Assembly: GCA_014621425.1 (NCBI GenBank)
Contig: JAANBB010000143.1
Span: 1 to 64,000, forward strand
Direction of reading: 5' to 3'
Source: Cylindrodendrum hubeiense
Lineage: Eukaryota; Ascomycota; Sordariomycetes; Hypocreales; Nectriaceae
Length of the DNA: 64,000 nucleotides
Numbering within the stretch: position 1 is the first letter of the stretch; each line of letters begins with the position of its first letter. The notes below the pieces were generated by a model, which was not told where the DNA came from, did not search any database, and saw only the letters and a program-made list of their open reading frames with translations. Shown here piece by piece: positions 30,935 to 41,533 of this stretch. A program made the position numbers and the translations under genes.

Positions 30935-33900
30935 ATGGCCAGTCCAAAACAGGACCGTCCACACAAGCGCCGCCCAGTTGCCTGTCTCAATTGCCGAGAG
31001 AAGAAGGTTAAATGTAAGATAACAATAAAAATCATTATAATTAATTCAAATAGTTGTTAGCTGATCGTACCTTCTCTAGGTGACGGCTCCCAGCCATGCA
31101 GCTACTGCGCTGTAAGTCCTGGTCTTCCCTCGGGAAATCCGACCCAAGAGAATCATTTACTGAACCCTGTCTGACGTATGGGCTAGGCAAGACAAATAGA
31201 ATGCATTTTCCCAAGAAAGACTAACCGTCGAAGGGATAAACGCATGTAGTTCTTGTGTTGTCTGAATGACTCAAGTTAACGTGCGTGCTCGACACAGGGA
31301 GATTGCATCCAGCCCCCGACGCTCCCAGTAACGGATTCGAACCTGTGGCTAGAAGCCCGAGCCAAAATTTTGATGCACAAGCATCTTTCGGAAGCCCAAC
31401 AAATCCAGAAGGTACCAATTTTGGCCGTTTAATAAATAACGCCTCGAGTAACTGTTTAAGTTAGATGATCATGATAATGCTGCGTCACATCGCCCATCGG
31501 CTCGCTGTTCCCCATTGGCAAATGATAATCGTACAAATTGGTTCACAACTTCCCCCGAAATAAATACTGGGCAAGGCATATCGTTTGACCTCTCGGGCGT
31601 TGTTTCCCCGCCTGCTACCTCAAACAGCACGGCAGAGTATTCCGAGTTAACATCGACATTAGATCTTGACCCTGTCATGCGTTACATCCCGGAACCAGGA
31701 AAGTCTTTTAGAGGAGAAAATGGTAACAGCTTTGAAGGGAGTGTCATTGAGCCGAATGTCAGTGGCTACAAGCTAGCTGTCCAATTTTCAAACAGTTTAC
31801 TGACACAAAGCTCACAGACTGGAAGCGAATACCACGGTAAAGATTCATCCGCCAATACAAGGCTTCAAACTACAAGTATGGCCAACAACGTGCTAATTCT
31901 CTGCGAAGGAGCCACTTTCATTCTAGCGATATGCTCAGCAGCCGCCATTGAATGGGTGGTTCAGCAGACATACAATCAACGCTATCCTCGCCTAAGCGCG
32001 TCAATGGCCGCAACCATTTCGAGTCAGCTGAAACTAAATCAACGATTTAACAAAATTCGGGCGCCGGAGCCGAGTTTTGAGGTAGCTTGGAGGTATTACG
32101 AAGGTAATCTAAACCCTCATCCATCTTTAGTTCTTGAACATGGCTGACTCTGTCCCATCCAGCGTATTTTCAGCAGGCCGAATCTGTGTTTCCTGTCATT
32201 AATCGGCCTTCTTTTGAATCACGTCTTCGACAGACTTTCAATCAAGGTGAGAAATCAAATGACGATCCAGCCTGGTATGCGTTGCGTCATACCATATACG
32301 CTGCTGGTAAGCGGCAGTTGCTTAACAACGACCCACAACAACACACCTTCTGTCACATTCAGGAGCAATGCTGGCCTTACTTTGAAAACGCAATGTCCGT
32401 ATATACCGAGTTGCTTTTCGCCCAGGTATCAATCATGGGCGTCCAGGCTTTGATTGCAATGGCAAGTCATTATCCTTGAAATAACCAGAAGATTCCTAAC
32501 AGTTTTTTCCTTCAACAGGCAATGTTCGTGGAGGGGCTAGGGAGCCCCTGTTTGGAATACATGCTATGCACAGGAGCCTTCACGCTTAGCACAGTCTCAG
32601 GGTCTCCACCGTCAACCCCCGAGAGATTGGAAGCTATCCACATTGCAGGTATCGCAGAGGAATCTCCTTTTTTGGACAATTTATTCTTATGACAAGCACA
32701 TATCGCTACGCGCTGGGAGGCCCTCGGTACGTGACAATGCAGACAACTTTGGGAAATAAACAAAGACCAAGTTCACTTACTTGTCTTAAAGGCCATAGAT
32801 GACGACGACATAACCTGCGCCCCGCCGAAATTCTCGAATCAGAACGGCATTGAAGGGGCGTGGGTATCAAAGGTTGTAGAACATGCGCGACTATCGGCCA
32901 AGATAACCAAGTGGCTCGCCATATTTCGGAGTAAAAACATTCCGCTTGACGATTCTATTCATAAGCTTCGGGAATTAAATGACCGATTGACGAGCTGGCG
33001 CGAGTCTCTCCCGACGCCATTTCGACCTGGGTCCGATTTGAAAAGAGTAGCGACGACGACATCGAAGCTGCATATCAACCAGATCATTTACATCCACTAT
33101 GCTCTCCATGGTAGCATTATAGCGTTGAATTCCTCATTTGCTTGGCCGTGGCTAGCTGATACCATGGCTGTCGGCAATGATGCTCTCTACGAGAACCAGG
33201 TTCAGAAAAGCACCCCCTTGGTCGTTGAGGCAGCGCGGGCAATCATCAAACTTACGCACTTTATTGAAATTGACTGCTCTACTCCAGTGTGGTGAGTCTC
33301 CCTTTGATTAATTTCTCACAATTTTATCGAATTTCTCTTGAGCTGCATCATCCCCAATACTAGTTTCATGTTTCTGGTCACTAACTATATCTCCCTTTTG
33401 GAATAACAGGTTGTCCTTCTATTACCCTTTCATCGCGGTTGTGAATATTTTTATCTACATTCTGAGATTTCCGATGCGCTCCACGGTTCAGATGGACCTT
33501 TCTCTTCTTGATGTCGTCACGGGATACTTCGGTCGCATGGAACTGGCAACTGCAGCTTCTGTATCATTTCCCTTTGTTCGTGAACTATCTCAGTGCGCTC
33601 AGGAGGCAGTCGCCAGAAATCGGACTTCAAAGACATCATCTAATAGCTTAGCCACTACTTCAACTCCTGTCGCCACTGCAAGACCCCAAAATGAATTTAG
33701 GGGGGGATCACCTCAGCTTCAAGGCGATTCTGGAGAACCTGGGTTCAGATTCAACCTCGCGCCACCTAGGGATCATGCACAGGACCTTGAACTAGATTTT
33801 CAAGGCGATTCTCACATAGCCGGCCAGTCTGGTGTCTTGGAATTCGACATAGACGACCCCCTCTTAGGGCTCCTAGAGACCGATTTAAGTTGGGGCCTTC

Positions 33901-33953
33901 TTTCGGTCATTCCCAGAGCGGATCACATGCCAACAACCGGAGATGTGCAATGA
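30935..33953 (+). CDS. Zn2Cys6 transcription factor of the cluster, nine exons, frame broken by one base
   Basis: About 822 residues. Exons: 30935-31013, 31080-31111, 31187-31245, 31302-31411, 31465-32103, 32163-32461, 32519-32726, 32792-33291, 33410-33953. The zinc cluster is split over the first three exons: CLNCREKKVKC, then CSYC and a last Cys in IECIFPRK. The fungal transcription-factor homology region includes YFQQAESVFPVINRPSF, LFWTIYSYDKHI and RPSAIDDDDI. Intron 6 (32462-32518) is of GC-AG type. In exon 7 one base too many near 32576-32580 breaks the frame; dropping it restores LAQSQGLHRQPPRDW. The exon 3/4 junction is the least certain. It is the likely pathway regulator of the surrounding genes. 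Confidence 0.85.
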
Positions 33954-34210
33954 ACGTTCGGTGTATTGGGTCATGGTTCTTGTAAATCTACCTCATTCAA
34001 CACTTGCATATTCAGGCTACAAACTAGGTAGCCTGGTGCACAACTCAACGAAACTTCTGGCAGAAAGCACGAAGCCCATGCTCATCGGTTCCTTCTCTGC
34101 GCATCCTCCCCGAGACTCGAACCGTTCGATTCACCAGCCTACTCAAACTCAAGACGATGAAGGTGGTTGTACTCTCGCCGTTTAAGTTGCGGGCTGAAGC
34201 CAAGGGTTGC

Positions 34211-34651
34211 TCATTCAGTATTCTTGTCAAGTGCTGCGCTAAGACCCGTAATGGACGTCTTAATAAATACATCCATGACTGGTGCAACCACGCTTAGGCC
34301 TTCATCTTCAATAGACTCAGCCTCTGCCGTCCATGTCAGACGAGTCTTTCCTGCCGCTTCCGACTCTAGATGTAGCGTTCCATAAAATCCGATCATCGGA
34401 AAAGGCGTCGGATCAACGATGCGGTAGCTAATAGTGTGAGACCTTGAGTCTAACACTTCTAGCTGCTCTTGAAAGCTTATACCCGACTCTGTCAATGTCC
34501 GAATCGCCCCAATGCCCTCGCCCTCTACCGTGCATTCGGAGACAGTGGGTGCCCATGTTGCGACGCCGGGAAAGTCGGATATTATAAACCACACCGTTTC
34601 CACGCCATGATCCAGAATCCTAACCTCTTGGTGGATAAGAGTTCGGCTCAT
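34211..34651 (-). CDS. SRPBCC / polyketide-cyclase-like protein
   Basis: A 146-residue START-like (SRPBCC, Polyketide_cyc2) protein. The pattern is a first strand IHQEVRILDHGVETVWFIISD, then FPGVATWAPTV and the central GEGIGAIRTL strand. The IVDPTPFPMIGFYGTLHL region follows, and a long C-terminal helix (VAPVMDVFIKTSITGL) closes the cavity. Such proteins bind hydrophobic ligands or catalyse cyclisation or dehydration. It is intronless and divergent from the P450, sharing a 346 bp promoter. The 257 bp on its 3' side separate it from the convergent regulator gene. Confidence 0.87.
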   Translation of the reverse strand: MSRTLIHQEVRILDHGVETVWFIISDFPGVATWAPTVSECTVEGEGIGAIRTLTESGISFQEQLEVLDSRSHTISYRIVDPTPFPMIGFYGTLHLESEAAGKTRLTWTAEAESIEDEGLSVVAPVMDVFIKTSITGLSAALDKNTE

Positions 34652-34848
34652 TTCTATAGTTGGATTGGTATTGAATCGTAAATTTTTGAGATGTGCTTTT
34701 GTAAAAGGAAAAGAAAAGATTTAACGGAGAACAAAGTTTAACCAACGGCGAGAACATAATTCGAAGTATGTGTACAAGTTTTATAGGTGCTACCGCCTTG
34801 ATACATCATCCGAACTACTCTCGGGATTAGTATCGGGTATGGCAGACT

Positions 34849-34859
34849 GCCGGGCCGAA
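34849..34859. promoter_or_regulatory. GCCGGGCCGAA element in the SRPBCC / P450 divergent promoter
   Basis: Keeps the CGG-N-CCG core and right flank of the cluster element; the left TT is GC here. It is 198 bp upstream of the SRPBCC ATG and 139 bp upstream of the P450 ATG. This is the weakest of the five matches. Confidence 0.4.
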
Positions 34860-34997
34860 AAGAAGTCTAGTAAGGAAATACCGAAGGCCGCAGTCAGGAT
34901 AGAGTAACAAGCGAGGGGCGATTCTGTTTTAAATATCGAGCATTCACTTTCGTCTCCCTATCTACATCTTTAATGAAAATACCTAAATCATTCCACA

Positions 34998-37286
34998 ATG
35001 GCGTTTCTATATGTCGTCTATCTGCTTCTCGGTACTGTCATTAGCGCGGTGATGACAGCCTACTTGCGTGGGTATGGGATGAGACCCAGGAGTTACCCCC
35101 CCGGTATGTGCTGCTACAGCTCGGAGGTGCATCTATTTCAGCCCCTGGTACTTACTGCAGATAGGTCCTCCAACTTTGCCAGTCATCGGAAATCTGCATC
35201 AAATGCCAATGACTAACTTGCATCTCAAGCTTCAAGAGTGGACAGAACAGTGTATGCTTCGATCATGCTACAGCCCGACATTATCCTGATATTCGATACT
35301 GATAACATATGCCCTTAGATGGACCTATTATCTCCCTCAAGCTTGGGACCCAGGACATGGTCGTCATAAGCTCGGATAAGATAGTCCGCGATCTCATCGA
35401 CAAACGAAGTGCAATGTATTCTGGTCGCATGGATGTTTTCATCCGGGAGTTTGGAGAGGATCTCAACATTCTCATGAGAGAGTAGACTTCCCAAAATGGC
35501 TCAGACTTTGGTATAAACAAACACTAATCAATTTGAAGTAATGATGAGATTTGGCGGCGGCAACGAAAAATGTACCACCTCCGACTAAACGCGAACGTCG
35601 CCAACAAATATGTCCCATACCAGGTAATTGACACAGATAGTTACAGCACTGCATTTTTAACCTTTATCTAACACGACAGCCAGCAATTCGAGGTCACGCA
35701 GCTCCTTCACGACATCTTACATGCCCCTCAAGACTACCAACATCACACCAAGAGGTTTACGACAAGCCTTGCATCCACGATTATCTACGGCTGGAGAACA
35801 ACATCGGTTGACCTCCCTCATGTAAAAAGCCTATTTGAGGTAATATCTTCAACCCACCGAAGCTTTTTTGTTCAAGGTTGACGCCATACAGTGGATTGAC
35901 GGCTACTCTGTTGCCGCCGGGCGACTTCAGCTCATGGATTGGTGGCCGGAGCTACGTGGTTTCTTCCGCCACGCTCCATCGTGGATGACCGGTATTAGCA
36001 AAGAGATGGAACGACTGAAAAATCTTGAAGATAATTTATGGATGAATTTGCTCGAAGAAGCAAAAACAAGCATTGAACGTGGATCACAGAGAGCAAGTAA
36101 GTTGTGGCGTTATCGGCAATACATCATTGTTAGGCAACTAACAGCATTCCCAAGGCTTCACCACCGATATGATCCTAAACAACGTAAATAAAGCTAGTGA
36201 TTATTTAAGTGATAGGCAAATGGCTGCGAATGCTGGCCACGCCTTTGCTGGAGCTACGTAGGCATCAACGATTTTATCCCTTGGTAGTATACATGAGCCT
36301 AACATGTGCCCAGAGACACAACCCTCAACACCACACTTGGATTCATGAAGGTATGTTTTTCTTATCTGTCACATGTTCATCACTGATTTAACTATAGGCC
36401 ATGATGCTGTACCCTGAGGTACAAGCCAAAGCTCAAGAAGAAATTGATGCGGTGGTAGGATCAGACCGCATGCCTGAATGGAGTGATTGGCATAGCTTAC
36501 CCTACATCCGGTGTACCATGAAGGAGACTCTTCGATGTTGGTTGTCCATACCATATAACAAGGCGAATACATCTCGAAAGGCTAGCTAATATTGTGGTAG
36601 GGATGCCATCTACAATTCTTGGAGGGATGCCGCACCGACTATCAAAAACTGATCAGTATGAAGGCTATACTATTCCAGCCAATGCCGGGGTAATGATAAA
36701 TGTAGGCACCATTCATACCACATCCTAAGAACTCTAGCTTTATGCCATATTTGATAGGGCAATTCTAACCACAGTTGACAATAGGTTTGGGGAATCAATA
36801 ACGACAAAAATAGGGCAAGAAGTCCGCGCGAGTTTGACCCATCTCGTTATGAGGGCGATAACCTAGCAACGGGTGAATCTGCAGCACTTGGGGATGCCAC
36901 AAAGCGAGATCATTTTACTTTTGGCTCCGGGAGGCGCATATGTCCTGGGATGCACGTCGCCGAAAGATCAGTCTTCGTAACCATCGCCCGACTACTCTGG
37001 ACTTTTAAAATCAGTCGACCCCAGGATGCCAAAGGACAGCCGGTTCCAGTAGATCACGACGCAGTCATGCCAGGCTTCATTGTCTCACCGGTTCCTTTTC
37101 AGTGAGTCCTTCTCCCCTTCCAATCAGGCTTGTCATGCTCAAGTGTTCTTCAGGTGTGACTTCACAGTCCGAGACCAAAAGAGAGCTGAGCTACTCGAAA
37201 AGGAATGGCAAAGCTGCCTTGGGTTTCTAGACAAGCAAGATAATTATACGGAGGAGTTCTATGTTAAACACTTTGGCGAACATTGA
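34998..37286 (+). CDS. Cytochrome P450 monooxygenase of the cluster, twelve exons
   Basis: A 543-residue microsomal P450. Exons: 34998-35103, 35165-35251, 35319-35481, 35539-35623, 35684-35839, 35892-36096, 36155-36257, 36314-36350, 36398-36536, 36601-36701, 36785-37101, 37154-37286. All phases agree and the frame is intact. Features are an N-terminal anchor (residues 3-23), hinge [15 protein letters not shown]-helix AGATDTT, ETLRW (split by an intron) and PHRL. The haem loop is [12 protein letters not shown] with Cys near 447. A short tail follows the usual end. The acceptor at 35891 was preferred over one at 35876, which would leave only a 37 bp intron. The substrate is unknown; it probably hydroxylates the cluster product. 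Confidence 0.9.
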
Positions 37287-37811
37287 TGAGGAAGTCTGTT
37301 TCCATACACTTCGAGACGGAGTGGCAGCCATATCAGTTCGACCATAATATGATCCATATCTATCTGGAAGGCGAAATAAAGTTAGTTTAAACATTAAATT
37401 ACTCAATGGCTTCATTATTGCTGATTAGCTCGGTTTGAATGCAGATGTGACCCTCTAGAACCCCATATACTCTCTAATAATCTTTCAGTTGATACCACCA
37501 GAGTGCCTGTCCCATCCCAATATTTTAAGAAAGGAAATGTGATAGAATATTTCAGTTCAGTTTATCCTCCTCGCCATGAGTTTCTGATAAATCATTCGAC
37601 TTTCATTTGTTCTGCTGCATCAATCGACCCTCGCTATGGGGATCCGTTTATATCCAATTGTTCTAGGCTCCCTACCTAACCGCTGAAGAACATTCCGTAT
37701 TCATCTTCCAACCAATCATGCAAGCTCCAGAAACAGTCGAGACGGCGAGTCCTTCGGCCAAAGGGTTGATCGGTTGGGTAGACCCGGCAGTTGTGTCGCC
37801 GAACATGGGAG

Positions 37812-37822
37812 TTCGGGCCGGA
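37812..37822. promoter_or_regulatory. TTCGGGCCGGA element with flanking half sites upstream of the SDR gene
   Basis: Ten of eleven matches to the cluster element, 359 bp before the SDR ATG. Related TTCGGCCAAA sequences lie at 37753-37762 and 37834-37843, so this promoter carries three CGG/CCG clusters within 90 bp. The rest of the 37287-38180 interval is A+T-rich without a gene. Confidence 0.5.
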
Positions 37823-38180
37823 TACAGTGACATTTCGGCCAAAAGCCTCGGGCTCGGGCAACCCAATTCACCTAGTAAAGTTATGAGCGTTTAGGCCGTG
37901 TGTCATCACAGGGTGTAATCATTGGCCCCTGGTGACCCTTTTTCAATCTAGGGCCCGGGTTTACAACATCTTTCCAGCATTGAATGCATAGAGTGGACTC
38001 ATTCGCAGAATCCCTGGAACTATCAGGCCTACAGCACCAAATTTAAGCGGATATTTGCTGTTGTAAAGCAACAATCACCCTGAAGACGAGAAAATATCAA
38101 GAATTACAATATTAATTACTCGGGTTCTACAGCGGGCTAATCTACCTACCATCGCCAAACTCGCAGAACCACTTTCAAAT

Positions 38181-39104
38181 ATGTCGCAACCAGCTGAGAA
38201 GGACACTTTCGCCAATCGCACTGTCATTGTTACCGGTGCAGCTGGTAGCATTGGTGAGCCTCTATGCATGGCCCTTGCGAGATCTGGAGCCAATGTTGTT
38301 GCCAACGATCTGGGATGTTCCCCAGACGGCACAGGCTCCTCGGTAGCACCTGTCATAAAGCTGGTAGCCAAGATCACCAGCGAGGGGTTCTCGGCTGTGG
38401 CCGATACTCACAATGTAGCAACTGAGGCACACAAAATCGTGGCTAATGCCGTTTCCCGTTTTGGCCAGATTGATGCCATCATCAACAATGCGGGAATCAT
38501 ACAGTATGGACCCATCGAGGACCAGAGCCTATCTGGTGTGAGGGACATCTTCGAAGTAAACGCGCTGGGCGCTTACGCTCTCTGCCACTACGCCTGGCCA
38601 CACATGAAACAGCAAAAGTATGGGCGGATTGTGAACTTCACCTCGGACTCGGTTTTTGGCATGCCCAACAGCTCCGCCTACGTGATGGCACGAGGAGCAA
38701 TGCTCGGCGTCACGCGGACACTCGCGGTTGAAGGCATCCCACACGGCATCCTCGTCAACACGGTGGGACCATCGTCTTATTCGCGCATGGTCTCAAACGT
38801 GTCAAAAGATCTTCCCGAGGCACAGTTGGAGTGGTTCAAGGCCACCTACACGGGAGAGTCCAACGTGGCAGTCATTATGGCCCTTGCCAGTGAGAAGAAC
38901 AAAGTTTCAGGCGAAATATGGACTTCTGGGGCCAACTGTATGGGGAGGACTATCCTTGGTACAGTGGAAGATGTTAGGAACGTCCATACAGTTGACCAAT
39001 GTATTGATGCAATGGTAGAGCTTAAGAAGACGGACAGAGAGTCGATGGAGCCGCACAGTATTCAAGAATTTCTTTTGTTCAAAGGGAAACGTACAAGGCT
39101 TTGA
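38181..39104 (+). CDS. Short-chain dehydrogenase/reductase, YxxxR variant
   Basis: A 307-residue SDR, intronless. The dinucleotide motif is TGAAGSIG near residue 18. The following NDLGCSPDGTGSS resembles the N-terminal domain of peroxisomal multifunctional enzyme / 17-beta-HSD4. NNAG is at 102-105 and candidate Ser 155 precedes Tyr 167. The usual Lys four residues after the Tyr is Arg here (YVMAR). The C-terminal third (EIWTSGANCMGRTILG) fits the same subfamily. No obvious PTS1 at the C-terminus (TRL). It probably oxidises or reduces an alcohol/ketone of the cluster intermediate, if still active. Confidence 0.9.
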   Translation: MSQPAEKDTFANRTVIVTGAAGSIGEPLCMALARSGANVVANDLGCSPDGTGSSVAPVIKLVAKITSEGFSAVADTHNVATEAHKIVANAVSRFGQIDAIINNAGIIQYGPIEDQSLSGVRDIFEVNALGAYALCHYAWPHMKQQKYGRIVNFTSDSVFGMPNSSAYVMARGAMLGVTRTLAVEGIPHGILVNTVGPSSYSRMVSNVSKDLPEAQLEWFKATYTGESNVAVIMALASEKNKVSGEIWTSGANCMGRTILGTVEDVRNVHTVDQCIDAMVELKKTDRESMEPHSIQEFLLFKGKRTRL

Positions 39105-39569
39105 TTCAGCAATCAAGTTACCTAAATCCTCCGGGGTAGTAGTCCAGATATACAAACTACTCATCATTATCAAGTTATCTACAGCAAGGTACCAAGAATT
39201 ACAAAGACTTCAAAACTCCATCGAACCAGGTCGTTTGGGTCCCAGTTTGCTTCATTGCGTTTCCCAAGTTTAATTGAAATACAATTATTCACGAACAGGA
39301 CTTTTGGGTCCATTATTATGTGTTTCTATCAGGACAGACCTCGTAGAGGCACATGGTAAATAGCCTAGAGCTGACATGGAATCATTTCAGGGCCATGTCC
39401 CGCGAACCACAATAATCCCTCCCCGTGTTGCTCCCGGGGGTTTAATCCGATTTAAATGACAGAATATTATCAGGGGAAACATCACGTAATTTAGTACTCA
39501 GGTAGCAGCTCGCAGAAATACAGTTATCCATCAAATCTCCCACGACACATCATAATCCACTTGGCTCGG
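39105..39569. other. Convergent 3' spacer SDR / FAD monooxygenase
   Basis: A 465 bp A+T-rich interval between two stop codons. Nothing else recognised. Confidence 0.5.
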
Positions 39570-41104
39570 TTACTTATTGTCAATCTTGTAAAACGATGCA
39601 TTTGACTTGTTCTCCTTGGCCATCATTTCTTCGACCGTCCATTCTTCATACACATATCCCTCGGGGATATTTGTCGAAACAAAGGGCGTGCCGTTAAGAA
39701 TATGAGAGGCTGCTTCCTCATATTTCTCCCCAGCATACTTTTCGGCGTCATGGCCATAGAGCCAACCTGGCTGAGGCATGCGCAGAAATTCAGGATTCTT
39801 TTTGACAGCCTCCCAGTCGGTCTGGTGCCATCGATGCCTGGTCTCCCACCCCATGCGCTGTGTTAGGCTAGTCCGGTGGTACCTAATATATTATTAGCAT
39901 GTCTCTTATTCCTACGCATGATAGAGCTATCCAACCTCAATGTCTCATAAATCTTGAGGCTCGTTCTGATGTTGTCCCGTCCTCCACGAGAAATCACAGT
40001 TGCGATGGTTGCGGCATCTTCGATGGCCTGAGCAGCACCTGAGCCAGACGTGGCCAAATGAGGATGAGCAGAGTCCCCGGCCAGAGCTATGCGACCACCG
40101 TCGCTAATCCATCTCTTGACGGGGTCTCTCCACAGAAGTTTCCAATCAATGAGGGCATCTGGAGGGATCGCCTGAACAACAGCCTTCAATGTATCATCCC
40201 AATCTTCAATCACCTTTAACATTTTGTCCTTTTCTCCAGGGAAGCTCCAGGACTCTTCCAGTGTGTAAGTGTCCTATGACCAGTTAGCTCCAGCGGGATC
40301 AGTCTTGGAGGAACATAGCATCATACCTCGTGAGTACAAAAGCAAACTGCACTCTTCAAGGAAGCATTTATGTTGAGGATTGCATGAATATTCTCTCCAA
40401 TCCACACCTGGAAATGGTCTGAATCGGCGTCCACGTATTTCTTGGTAAGAGGATCGGCCGCAAGACGCTCCAAGGGGAACCAGGATCGATAGACGGCAAA
40501 GCCGCTACTCTTAGCGCGCCCATCACTTCCAGTAACATAGACTCTGCCTCTGCTATGAATTCCATCACAGCAGATGACATAGTCAGCCGTGTGACGGACA
40601 CCATTCACAATGACACCAGCAGAACCATTGTCCTCAAAGTACTCATCGACCCGATGTCCGAGGTGAATCGGGATGCCGAGCTTCTGGGCTTGCTGGACCA
40701 TAAGCTGCTGAATTCTACCGCGGCTGGAAAATATGTTGGGTGCCCCCTCGTAGTCTTCGGGGAGAGGCTGATCGAGAATCTCGTGACCCTCCTTGGTGCA
40801 CATAGTCATGCGTTCAGGTTGCCCGGAGATTTTGACAGCCTGTTCGAGGACATTGTCCCACCGCCCCATGATCCTCGTACAATTTGCGCTCATTAAGATT
40901 ACATCACCTACAATAGCTTTTGTTAGAAAAGTCACTGCGTGTATTGATTGAGAATATTGCGTCTGCAAACGAACCGGTGGTTGATAAATCCTGAACCCTC
41001 TCAAATATTTCGACACCCACGTTCTTCCTCGAGAGCTCAATCGCTGTTGATAACCCAGCAAATCCTGCTCCGACAATGATGGTCTTGATTTTTGCGTCTC
41101 TCAT
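39570..41104 (-). CDS. FAD-dependent monooxygenase (salicylate-hydroxylase / PaxM-like group A)
   Basis: A 453-residue group A flavin monooxygenase using NAD(P)H and O2. Exons on the minus strand: 41104-40975, 40907-40327, 40273-39936, 39882-39570. Features are the Rossmann GxGxxG in IIVGAGFAGLSTAIEL near residue 10, and a Rossmann-associated CDGIHS in the middle. The flavin-binding motif is GRIALAGDSAHPHLATSGSG near residue 303. The C-terminal tail (GYVYEEWTVEEMM) is typical of fungal secondary-metabolite FMOs. The frame is intact. Hydroxylation, epoxidation or oxidative decarboxylation are all possible. Confidence 0.9.
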
Positions 41105-41341
41105 GGTAAATATTCTCCTTTCAATGAATATTGTGTAAAATCGAGTTGTATTGGGCTTGCTGAACAGCCAAAAGCTGACAAGAGTGTGGCTTTGTTTTAA
41201 TATCTAAATAGAACCATAATCCCAATCTTGACGCCAAAGTCCAGCGGCTTCAACAGCCGAGTTCACCGTGGTACTCCTCTCCTCTGGCCCCGGATTGCGG
41301 GTAAGTGTGAGAAAGCCGAAGAACTCCAACCAGCGTCAACC

Positions 41342-41352
41342 TTCGGGCCGAA
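41342..41352. promoter_or_regulatory. Exact TTCGGGCCGAA palindrome upstream of the FAD monooxygenase
   Basis: Second exact copy of the cluster element, 238 bp upstream of the monooxygenase ATG on the minus strand, in the 41105-41533 interval. The Pol I subunit gene ends at 41534, so the element serves the monooxygenase promoter only. Confidence 0.6.
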
Positions 41353-41533
41353 ACGACGGCTTACTCTACTACAAGCCATTGCCGCACATACCACCATCTA
41401 CCGTCGGATCAGTAGTTTAACCTCTATGTTTATTTGGGCTGATTGGGCTGGTGTCACGGGTGCCCACACAGGTCGCCATGATCAAGGCATTGGAGGGAGC
41501 AACCGAAAAATGAGACGGTCAATTGATTTGAGC

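Noticed and set aside
31320..31345. B-box-like GGTTCGAATCC on the minus strand, possible tRNA
   Set aside because: The flanks do not form a T-stem or acceptor stem, and the site lies inside an exon of the cluster regulator.
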